DNA from: Oxalobacter formigenes
GTDB taxonomy: Bacteria; Pseudomonadota; Gammaproteobacteria; Burkholderiales; Burkholderiaceae_D
Length of the DNA stretch: 22,709 nt
Reading direction: 5' to 3'
Assembly: GCA_019424645.1 (NCBI GenBank)
Contig: JAHYZB010000074.1
Coordinates: 5,113-27,821 of the forward strand
Shown here in pieces: positions 1 to 6,443 of the stretch. The translations under genes were made by a program, and so were the position numbers. Numbering within the stretch: position 1 is the first letter of the stretch; each line of letters starts with the position of its first letter. The notes under the pieces are model-generated. The model made no database searches. It was not told the origin of the DNA and saw only the letters and a program-made list of their open reading frames with translations.

Positions 1-619
1 GATACATATTATTCAAATCCGTAATTTCCAGTTCTCCACGGGCGGAAGGCCTCAGACTTCCTGCTTTTTCAACCACATCGCCCGGATAAAAATACAGGCC
101 AACAGATGCGTAGTTGGATTTGGGGTTTTTGGGTTTTTCCTCAATTGAAATTGCATTGAATTGTGAATCGAACTCAACGACGCCGAATCGTTCCGGGTCA
201 AGAACGTGATAAGCAAAAATCGTTGCTCTCCTGCCTTTATTCTTATCGGTTTCTTTTTTGAACTCGCCCAGCGCTTCATGCATCATGAAAATATTGTCGC
301 CAAGGATCAGACAAACATCGTCATTTCCGATAAATTCAGTTCCTATCGTCAATGCCTGAGCAATCCCCCTGGGTTCTTGTTGAACAGCATATTGGATATT
401 CAACCCGTATTTGCTTCCGTCGCCAAACAGTTTTTCGATGTTTGGCGTATCCTGGGGCGTTGAAATAATCAGAATATCGCGAATATCGAATAGCATAAGC
501 GTAGACAATGGATAATAAATCATGGGCTTGTCATACACTGGCAACAGCTGTTTGGAAATTATTTTTGTCAACGGATACAAACGTGAGCCACTCCCACCCG
601 CAAGGATAATACCTTTCAT
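1..619 (-). CDS. rfbA: Glucose-1-phosphate thymidylyltransferase RfbA/RmlA (3' end outside window)
   Basis: It makes dTDP-glucose from dTTP and glucose-1-phosphate, the first step towards dTDP-L-rhamnose, in the cytoplasm. The visible 206 residues open with the nucleotide-binding signature LAGGSGSRLYPLT (residues 6-18), followed by PMIYYPLSTLML, the GDNIF motif near residue 110 and the sugar-binding segment IEEKPKNPKSNYASVGLYFY. The family is about 290 residues, so roughly the last 85 lie beyond the left edge. The ATG at 619 is well supported: AGAGGAAAGG lies a few bases upstream, and the glycine-rich loop begins right after it. No frameshift is visible. dTDP-rhamnose serves cell-surface polysaccharide and also EarP, encoded further right in this window. 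Related nucleotidyltransferases such as GalU lack this exact signature, so the assignment is firm. Confidence 0.95.
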   Translation of the reverse strand, partial: MKGIILAGGSGSRLYPLTKIISKQLLPVYDKPMIYYPLSTLMLFDIRDILIISTPQDTPNIEKLFGDGSKYGLNIQYAVQQEPRGIAQALTIGTEFIGNDDVCLILGDNIFMMHEALGEFKKETDKNKGRRATIFAYHVLDPERFGVVEFDSQFNAISIEEKPKNPKSNYASVGLYFYPGDVVEKAGSLRPSARGELEITDLNNMY

Positions 620-1009
620 TTTTTCTGCCTTTCCTCTTGAATGGAAAATAAAAAAATCAGTGCAAACAAATAAAAATTGATTTTTTCAGTATCTTTCTAT
701 TTTAAGGACAAATACCTCATTAAACAATTTAATATCCATGTTTTTGAGAATGAAATGCAACCATTCCCGAGGCTGAAACGTAACCGATAGACAGATAAGT
801 TTTTCCTGGAAATAACCGGGTATGACATATGATGCCCCTTCATCCAAGCAGTTTTTCGTACCTGACAGATTAACAAAACTTTTTTGTGAGCATGTTCATG
901 CACTATTGATTAAAAAAATATTTGTCAAAGTGATTTTTAAAACATTATACGAAATTCATTTCTTGATTAAAATAAAGAATTCGATATTTATAATAAATCT
1001 GACACTAAA

Positions 1010-1031
1010 GACAATTCACTGACAAATTGTC
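1010..1031. repeat. Short inverted repeat in the AT-rich region
   Basis: GACAATT (1010-1016) and AATTGTC (1025-1031) are perfect reverse complements separated by 8 bases. No T-run follows directly on either strand, so this is not an obvious terminator. It could be a protein-binding site or chance in AT-rich DNA. Confidence 0.35.
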
Positions 1032-1581
1032 CAGTTATTTTATTTTAATAATAAAAAACAGCAAAATTAATTGATAAAACAGGACTTTCCTGAAATACTT
1101 CTTATCCCTGATGATGCAAGCAACAGCGATCCTGGCAAAAATTCACTACAGGTGCCCTCCCAGCTATAAAATGACTCATCAAGAACCATTCATTTAGCTC
1201 TGGTAAAGAATTCAACAACCACTAACTCTTCACATTTACAATTAATCCCGACTGAAATAAAAATCTTATAGTTACAAAAATGACATCTTCAAAAAATCGC
1301 CTGAATAAGTGACTGAAATATAAATAGTTAACTTCTGATATTCACTTGAAATAATTTAAAAGTTACTTTATTCATATTCAAAAAATTCAGAATCTGAAAA
1401 AATAAAAAATTCCACTCATCACCATAAAAATGAATGGGTATTTGAATATAAAAGTATATACAAAATTTTCAATCATAATAAATCAACACTGTGAGACGAC
1501 AAATTTAAAGCCATACATGCCTGAAGAAATGAACGGTGCCGAATATGTAATAGCTTTCATGAAAATACTAAAAGTGGTTGT

Positions 1582-1617
1582 ATAAAAAAAAGTGGCTTGA
1601 ATTTTTCAAGCCACTTT
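1582..1617 (-). terminator. Rho-independent terminator of the HTH regulator gene
   Basis: A perfect 13-bp stem, AAAGTGGCTTGAA (1589-1601) and TTCAAGCCACTTT (1605-1617), encloses a 3-base loop. Read on the minus strand it is followed by a run of eight T (plus-strand A run 1584-1591). It lies about 85 bases past the regulator's stop codon. Confidence 0.85.
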
Positions 1618-1703
1618 CATGATTAATACTCAAAAACATATCTATTCAGATACCAATAATATTGACAAGCAAGAAAAATTAGGAATTGTTTCCAAACCAC
1701 GCA

Positions 1704-2309
1704 CTACTTATCCGTTTCAATATTGGCCTCTTCCAGAAATTTTTCCATCTTTTCTTTTAGCTCCGGATTTTCAATTTCAGCACGTCTCAGCAACATTTTT
1801 TGATAAACGGTTTCGTAAAGCATGACAATTCCTGTTCGGGTTCCTACAGCCATAAGCGCCCATTCTTCATCCGTTGGAGCCCAGCACATCCAGGCGGGAT
1901 CATTTCTCATCTGTTCAATCGATATATCCAGCTGTCCTTCCAGATTTCCAAGAAAAAAATCCTTATGATCAAGCACATCAGCCAAACTCATTGCCTGTAC
2001 GGTAGGTATATTCAGAAACAGTGCAATTTTTTCAAGTTTATCTTTGCTTAACGCTGAAATCTTTCTATGGCCATTTGCAATTGAATACCAGTAAATGGGT
2101 GTCACTCCAATAATATCGGCAATATATCTATCCTGAACGCCCAATTCTATTGATCTGCTCTTGATTTTATTTATCAGCCTGTAACCCGGTATGCTTTTCG
2201 CCTTTTTAACCCTGTTTCCTGCACCATTCTTATCATCATTAGTGTTGACCGCAACTTTCTGATAGACATGCTGCGAATTTTTTTCTCGTTGTTTTTCAGA
2301 CTGTGACAT
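1704..2309 (-). CDS. Solitary helix-turn-helix (XRE/Cro-CI-like) protein of unknown target
   Basis: I do not recognise a named family. In the 201 residues, the first 40 are polar and probably disordered (many K, N, Q). Residues 44-102 resemble a Cro/CI helix-turn-helix: YIADIIGVTPIYWYSIANG looks like helices 2-3, then KLEKIALFLNIP as the last helix. The C-terminal 90 residues (around FFLGNLEGQLDISIEQM and PAWMCWAPTDEEWALM) have no motif I know and end in a charged helix. The ATG at 2309 is chosen because GAGGA precedes it; a GTG four codons upstream (2321) is also in frame. It stands alone in AT-rich DNA with its own terminator and a palindrome-rich upstream region, suggesting a self-regulated, possibly acquired gene. 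Role unknown; DNA binding is inferred. Confidence 0.7.
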   Translation of the reverse strand: MSQSEKQREKNSQHVYQKVAVNTNDDKNGAGNRVKKAKSIPGYRLINKIKSRSIELGVQDRYIADIIGVTPIYWYSIANGHRKISALSKDKLEKIALFLNIPTVQAMSLADVLDHKDFFLGNLEGQLDISIEQMRNDPAWMCWAPTDEEWALMAVGTRTGIVMLYETVYQKMLLRRAEIENPELKEKMEKFLEEANIETDK

Positions 2310-2353
2310 CCTTGTCCTCACTTAATTTTAAGAAGGTATGAAATTTGAATATT

Positions 2354-2388
2354 AATTATTTTAACAAAAAACGTTAATGCAAAGCATT
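2354..2388 (-). promoter_or_regulatory. Candidate promoter and operator of the HTH regulator
   Basis: On the minus strand, TTGCAT (plus 2377-2382) is followed 17 bases later by ATAATT (plus 2354-2359), a fair -35/-10 pair about 45 bases before the start codon. Two small palindromes overlap it: TTAAC...GTTAA (2361-2365 and 2373-2377) and AATGC-AAA-GCATT (2376-2388). Their position suits autoregulation; this is inference. Confidence 0.35.
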
Positions 2389-2721
2389 TTCTTTGATAAT
2401 CCAAAAGAATATAAATATTTACATTGAGTTTATAGTTACATGAATAATTTATAAAAATACATTTTTATATTAACAATGAGTTATATAAAAAATCATCATT
2501 TTATATTTTGAGACAATAGAAGTTTCTTAATATAAATATTGCAAGGAATATAAAAATCAAAATATGAAACATAATTCTTTAACCCGTATCTAATTGCCGA
2601 TATCACCAAATCGTTTCAGCTTGTTTTTCTGTTTTATATCAAATATTTCCCCAGGCTCTCCGATTGCAGTTTCTGACAAGATTTCTGATTCACAATCCAA
2701 CTCAAAACGGAAAAGTTCCTG

Positions 2722-2727
2722 TATAAT
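2722..2727 (+). promoter_or_regulatory. -10 element of tRNA-Ser promoter
   Basis: A consensus TATAAT lies 11 bases before the first base of the mature tRNA, a normal distance for a short-leader tRNA transcript. I see no good -35 at 16-18 bases upstream. Confidence 0.6.
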
Positions 2728-2738
2728 CCCGTTCTTCC

Positions 2739-2826
2739 GGAAGGGTGGCAGAGTGGTCTAATGCACCGGTCTTGAAAACCGGCGATGTGAAAGCATCCGT
2801 GGGTTCGAATCCCACCCCTTCCGCCA
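2739..2826 (+). tRNA. tRNA-Ser(UGA)
   Basis: It folds as a class II tRNA. Acceptor GGAAGGG (2739-2745) pairs with CCCTTCC (2816-2822), followed by discriminator G and an encoded CCA (2824-2826). The anticodon stem CCGGT/ACCGG encloses loop CTTGAAA, with anticodon TGA at 2773-2775, which reads UCA and other UCN codons. A long variable arm with stem GATG/CATC is typical of serine tRNAs, and the T arm is GTGGG-TTCGAAT-CCCAC. It stands alone; no other tRNA follows. No repeat of its 3' end is visible elsewhere in the window, so there is no sign of an attachment site. Confidence 0.97.
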
Positions 2827-2932
2827 AGACTCTCATACTCCCCGATTTTTTCCATTACTCCTCACAGATGTGTTCGATGTGCTGTAGTATCAGACAAGAA
2901 ACAACATCTGTCAGCTTGTGCACAGCAATTTG

Positions 2933-2974
2933 AAAAAAATTTGCAACATGAGTCACCCGGGCAACAGGTTCATG
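2933..2974 (-). terminator. Possible terminator after hemW
   Basis: Read on the minus strand, CATGA...TCATG and an inner ACCTG/CGGGT stem (one G-U pair, 3-base bulge) are followed by TTGCAAATTTTTTT. The stem is imperfect and six bases separate it from the T-run, so this is only a candidate end for the uvrB-to-hemW strand. Confidence 0.35.
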
Positions 2975-2996
2975 TAGTTAGCGCAAAAAAGAAGAG

Positions 2997-4202
2997 TCAG
3001 TCTGGAAGAAAAATCTGCTGCAAATCGTTCAAAAAACGTTTGCCAAGTTCAGTAGGCCTGATAAATGCAGAATCTACTGTCAAAAGGCCTTTTTTGCGAG
3101 CTTTTTCAACTGGTTCAAGAATGGAAGACAAAGGCAATCCCGTCCGTTCGCAGAACAGGGAAACAGGAAAACCGCTGGTGAAGCGCAAGGCATTCAACAT
3201 AAACTCGAATCCGACATCGGATAACGGAACAGAAAACTCCTCTTCAATTCTGGAGTTGTTTTCATCCCCTTCCATATATAATTTTGGATTGCGATGACGC
3301 ATCTGGCGAATAATCCGGTCATTCACCGTCAATTTTGAATGCGCTGCTGCGCCTATTCCAAGATAGTCGCCAAAGAGCCAGTAATTTTTGTTATGCCAGC
3401 ATTGGTGGCCCGGTTTGGCATAAGCAGATACTTCATAATGATCAAATCCTGCCAGAGTCGTCATTTCTTCGACCCTGCCTTGCATGCGTTCAATCATATC
3501 CTCATTCGGCAAAACCGGAGGGTGTTTGGCAAAATAAGTATTAGGCTCAACAGTCAATTGATAAAGCGACAGATGTGGAGTCTGGAATGACAAGGCCGTT
3601 GAAATATCCTGTTCGAGCTCTTCCAGAGTTTGTTCCGGCAACGCAAACATCAAATCCAGGTTGACGTTATCGAAATACTTCATCGCGATGGCAATGGCGT
3701 CTTTTGCCTCATCACTGTCGTGAATTCTGCCAAGCTGATGCAAATGGCGGGAATTGAAAGTCTGAATGCCGATTGACAACCGGTTAATGCCGCTTTCACG
3801 GTAAGACTTGAATTTGCCTGATTCAAAAGTCCCGGGATTGGCTTCCATCGAAATCTCGGCATCCGGCAGAAGAGGCAACAACGCTCTGACAGATGACAAA
3901 AGCCGATCGATTCCCTCTGCAGACAGCAGACTGGGCGTACCTCCCCCGATAAAAATGGACGAGACAGATCTTCCCCAGACAAGCGGCAAAGATGCTTCCA
4001 GATCGGAACACAAGACATCCAGATATTCCGCTTCTGGCAGATTCGATCCCTTCTCATGCGAATAAAAATCACAATAAGGACATTTCCTGACGCACCATGG
4101 AAAGTGAATATAAAGAGAAAGAGGTGGCAAACTATCGAAATGAGGTTTGCCTGCCTCATTTTTTTCCGTCCGTAACTGACTGACCGGACGAATGGGAATC
4201 AC
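2997..4202 (-). CDS. hemW: Heme chaperone HemW (radical SAM protein)
   Basis: HemW is the oxygen-independent coproporphyrinogen oxidase homologue that binds heme and a 4Fe-4S cluster and delivers heme to respiratory proteins; it lacks coproporphyrinogen oxidase activity. The radical-SAM motif CVRKCPYC (C37, C41, C44) is followed by the SAM-binding IFIGGGTPSLL (about 83-93) and NRLSIGIQT; the C-terminal HemN-type winged helix includes GLPLSSIL and GFEFMLNALRF. HemW-type cysteine spacing, without the extra residue context of HemN, supports the name. The chosen start is GTG at 4202, which overlaps the rdgB stop as GTGA and has GGAG about 8 bases upstream, giving 401 residues. A longer frame reaches 4295 but would run deep into rdgB. 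It is probably translationally coupled to rdgB. Confidence 0.93.
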   Translation of the reverse strand: MIPIRPVSQLRTEKNEAGKPHFDSLPPLSLYIHFPWCVRKCPYCDFYSHEKGSNLPEAEYLDVLCSDLEASLPLVWGRSVSSIFIGGGTPSLLSAEGIDRLLSSVRALLPLLPDAEISMEANPGTFESGKFKSYRESGINRLSIGIQTFNSRHLHQLGRIHDSDEAKDAIAIAMKYFDNVNLDLMFALPEQTLEELEQDISTALSFQTPHLSLYQLTVEPNTYFAKHPPVLPNEDMIERMQGRVEEMTTLAGFDHYEVSAYAKPGHQCWHNKNYWLFGDYLGIGAAAHSKLTVNDRIIRQMRHRNPKLYMEGDENNSRIEEEFSVPLSDVGFEFMLNALRFTSGFPVSLFCERTGLPLSSILEPVEKARKKGLLTVDSAFIRPTELGKRFLNDLQQIFLPD

Positions 4203-4783
4203 GACAACTTCTCCATAAGCGCTCTCAACGCCTTGCCACGATGAGACAGACTGTTTTTCATTTCCGGAGTTAATTCGGCTGCGGTCTTCTGCCATTCCGG
4301 AATCCAGAAATGAGGATCATATCCAAAACCGTTTTCCCCTCTGGGGACATCGATAATTTCACCCAGCCATTTACCGTCCGCTATTATTGGCTGTGGATCA
4401 TCCGCCGAACGGACGTAAACCAGAACACAATAAAAATTGGCTGCCTTGTTGCTATATGAAGCCAGATCGGAAATCAGCTTCCGGTTATTACGGAGATCCG
4501 ATTTCGGTTCTCCGGCATACCGTGCCGACAAGACGCCGGGACTGCCCCCCAAAGCATCGGCACACAAACCGGAATCATCTGCCAGCGCCGGTTTACCGGT
4601 CAATCGGGAAACATGACGCGCCTTGTTCAAGGCATTTTCAACGAACGAAAAATAAGGCTCATCCGCTTCACTGACATGGTATTCCGATTGCGGATAAACG
4701 ATATAGCCAGCTGGTTCCAGCATCTGTTTGAATTCACGCAACTTGCCTGGATTGCCAGAAGCAATAATAATTTCTTTACTCAT
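4199..4783 (-). CDS. rdgB: dITP/XTP pyrophosphatase RdgB
   Basis: It hydrolyses non-canonical purine triphosphates (dITP, XTP) to monophosphates, cleaning the nucleotide pool before they enter DNA or RNA. The 194 residues match the Ham1/RdgB family throughout: SGNPGK at 9-14 (substrate lysine), ADDSGL at 68-73 with the catalytic and metal-binding Asp pair, FGYDPHF at 153-159, and SHRGKAL at 180-186. Length is normal. The ATG at 4783 has GGAA upstream and lies 19 bases after the rph stop. rph-rdgB-hemW is a common order in betaproteobacteria, fitting one operon. Nothing is missing or broken. Confidence 0.96.
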   Translation of the reverse strand: MSKEIIIASGNPGKLREFKQMLEPAGYIVYPQSEYHVSEADEPYFSFVENALNKARHVSRLTGKPALADDSGLCADALGGSPGVLSARYAGEPKSDLRNNRKLISDLASYSNKAANFYCVLVYVRSADDPQPIIADGKWLGEIIDVPRGENGFGYDPHFWIPEWQKTAAELTPEMKNSLSHRGKALRALMEKLS

Positions 4784-4802
4784 TTATGATTTCCGCCAAG
4801 AC

Positions 4803-5546
4803 TCAATCCGCTTCCAGTCCAAGCACTTTTTTCTGCATGCAGATCAACTCGGCAATCCCTTTTTCAGCCATCCCCAACATGTCATTCAAGGTTTTACGAC
4901 TGAATGCGCCGCCTTCCGCAGTTCCCTGAATTTCGACAAATTCACCTGCTTCTGTCATCACGACGTTCATATCCGTATCACAGGTACTGTCTTCCTGATA
5001 ATCCAGATCGAGCAAAGGTACGCCCTGATTGACACCGACCGAAATAGCCGCGACAAAATGACGTAAAGGCACTTTATCGATTATCCCCTCTTCCACCATC
5101 TGGGAAAATGCGTCATACGCGGCAATCATGACACCACTGATCGACGCGGTACGGGTACCGCCATCAGCCTGAATGACATCACAGTCCAGTTTCAATGTCC
5201 GTTCTCCGAACGCATTCAAATCGAAAGCTGCACGAATTGAACGACCGATCAGGCGCTGGATTTCCTGAGTCCGTCCCGATTGACGGCCTCTGGCCGCCTC
5301 ACGATCCATCCGGGTATGGGTTGAACGCGGCAACATGCCATATTCAGCTGTCAGCCAGCCACGACCACGCCCCCTCAGAAAAGGCGGAACGGATTCTTCA
5401 ATACTGGCAGTACAAATCACTTTTGTATCGCCAAATACGGTTAGAACAGAACCTTCCGCATATTTTGTGTAATTACGGATGAATTCGATGGAACGCATCG
5501 AATCGAGCGGACGGCCATTGGCACGAATGATCTGGATATCTGACAT
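4803..5546 (-). CDS. rph: Ribonuclease PH
   Basis: It is a phosphorolytic 3'-to-5' exoribonuclease that trims tRNA precursors and also acts on rRNA, as a hexameric ring. The 247 residues show the family markers in order: RPxxxMR-like GRPLDSMR near the N terminus, GDTKVICTAS, FLRGRGRGWLTAEYGMLPRST, RGRQSGRTQEIQRLIGRSIRAA (phosphate- and tRNA-binding arginines), and CDVIQADGGTRTASISG with the active-site Asp. About 10 residues longer than the E. coli enzyme, a normal range. I chose the ATG at 5546; a TTG two codons upstream (5552) is in frame, and neither has a strong ribosome binding site (only AGAAAA). It is intact, unlike the frameshifted rph of E. coli K-12 strains. Confidence 0.96.
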   Translation of the reverse strand: MSDIQIIRANGRPLDSMRSIEFIRNYTKYAEGSVLTVFGDTKVICTASIEESVPPFLRGRGRGWLTAEYGMLPRSTHTRMDREAARGRQSGRTQEIQRLIGRSIRAAFDLNAFGERTLKLDCDVIQADGGTRTASISGVMIAAYDAFSQMVEEGIIDKVPLRHFVAAISVGVNQGVPLLDLDYQEDSTCDTDMNVVMTEAGEFVEIQGTAEGGAFSRKTLNDMLGMAEKGIAELICMQKKVLGLEAD

Positions 5547-5655
5547 ATTCAAATTTTCTGGTAGTTGACGTATTTTTCAATAATGCCACTGAAACCCGGG
5601 AATGGGAACCGGCGATATCCCAAAAATGGGTTCACAAGGCTTCAGAGGGGTATGT

Positions 5656-6441
5656 TTACCGGTTTTTATAAAGCAGACGCATCGGTTTGAACAAGGCCTG
5701 CATATCGGCATTCCGGATAAAAGACAAATTATAAGGATGTTCGGAAACCACGCACCGGTAAGACGATGCAAACGGCATGGATATCAATCTCTCAGCCATT
5801 TTCCCCCATAAAATGAGAACAGGCAATTCAGAATGGACTGTTCTGTTTTTCACCAATGCTTCCAGAACCGTCAGCATGAACGGTTGCCATGCTTTGGTTT
5901 CTTTGGGGACAGGGACATGAGGACGAAAAACCAGAGCGGCATTCAATAAGAGAAAGCCATTTAAAATCATTGTTTCCTGCATCTCTGGCAGAGTTCGGAT
6001 AAAAGGGGAACCTTCCTGCATCGCCATTGCCGAAATTTCTTTCATCGCATCCGACCCTGTCTGGTCTGGCGATATCGTTCCATCAGCGAGCAGCAACATC
6101 TTGACGAAATTTCGCAGGGAAGTCGCACGGTTGACCTGTTTTGACAAACCTTTATCCGACCAGATATCCCTGACCGCTGCATCCATAAAGCAATAACCGG
6201 ATGCGCTTTGCTCTCTCGGATAAGGTCCTTCTCCGATCAATACATATCGAACCGCATTCATCGGCTGTGAAAATGCAGCAAAGAGGCGTCCCTGTGTGGG
6301 CAGAAACTCATCCCTGCACAGCTCGGTCAGGTAATCCGGCGACTGCCTTGTCATTGCCCTCAACCCTTCCATCAAAACAGGCTGCCAGCCTGGATGAACC
6401 CGTTTTAAAGCCTCATTAATCAGATCGGAAAAATCATTCAT
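5656..6441 (-). CDS. Uracil-DNA-glycosylase-like protein with altered catalytic motif
   Basis: The 261 residues align by eye with family 1 uracil-DNA glycosylases (Ung): LPTQGRLFAAF (47-57), the water-activating loop region VLIGEGPYPREQSASGYCF (67-85), the uracil-pocket Asn in LLLNAALV (164-171), LILWGKMAE (209-217) and the DNA-intercalation region EHPYNLSFIRN (234-244). But the canonical GQDPYH reads GEGPYP, so the catalytic Asp is Gly72, and HPSPLS reads HPYNLS. Loop composition is reminiscent of other UDG families, whose motif starts GE(A/G)PG. Catalysis may therefore be weak, differently mechanised or absent; binding of uracil-containing or damaged DNA remains possible. The ATG at 6441 lies 2 bases after the uvrB stop, so the two are almost certainly cotranscribed, supporting a DNA-repair role. 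No strong ribosome binding site is visible. Confidence 0.8.
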   Translation of the reverse strand: MNDFSDLINEALKRVHPGWQPVLMEGLRAMTRQSPDYLTELCRDEFLPTQGRLFAAFSQPMNAVRYVLIGEGPYPREQSASGYCFMDAAVRDIWSDKGLSKQVNRATSLRNFVKMLLLADGTISPDQTGSDAMKEISAMAMQEGSPFIRTLPEMQETMILNGFLLLNAALVFRPHVPVPKETKAWQPFMLTVLEALVKNRTVHSELPVLILWGKMAERLISMPFASSYRCVVSEHPYNLSFIRNADMQALFKPMRLLYKNR

Positions 6442-6443
6442 GT

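Larger units (their letters stand above)
620..1703. other. AT-rich intergenic region between rfbA and the HTH regulator
   Basis: About 1.1 kb without a convincing gene. It is dominated by A/T runs and is clearly different from the flanking coding DNA. Short open frames exist (for example around 697-903 minus and 822-1022 plus), but they have no ribosome binding site or recognisable protein. The only clear structures are a strong minus-strand terminator at 1582-1617 and a short inverted repeat at 1010-1031. The rfbA promoter must lie near 625-720, but I cannot pick one confidently. Confidence 0.7.
2310..2738. other. AT-rich intergenic region between the HTH gene and tRNA-Ser
   Basis: This 430-bp stretch has no supportable gene. 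It carries the presumed regulator promoter and palindromes near 2354-2388 and the tRNA promoter near 2722. The middle (about 2390-2630) is almost entirely A/T, with many TATA-like strings and no clear structure. Confidence 0.65.

Noticed and set aside
697..1022. Small open frames on both strands in the AT-rich region
   Set aside because: No ribosome binding site, no recognisable protein and unbiased codon use; such frames are expected by chance.
2739..2826. tRNA-Ser as an integration site for the neighbouring AT-rich region
   Set aside because: No copy of the tRNA 3' end is visible elsewhere in the window, there is no integrase gene, and the AT-rich region lies on the 5' side of the tRNA.
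3808..4065. Open frames opposite hemW, rdgB, uvrB and other genes
   Set aside because: They overlap genes with clear family motifs on the other strand and have no protein-like features of their own.
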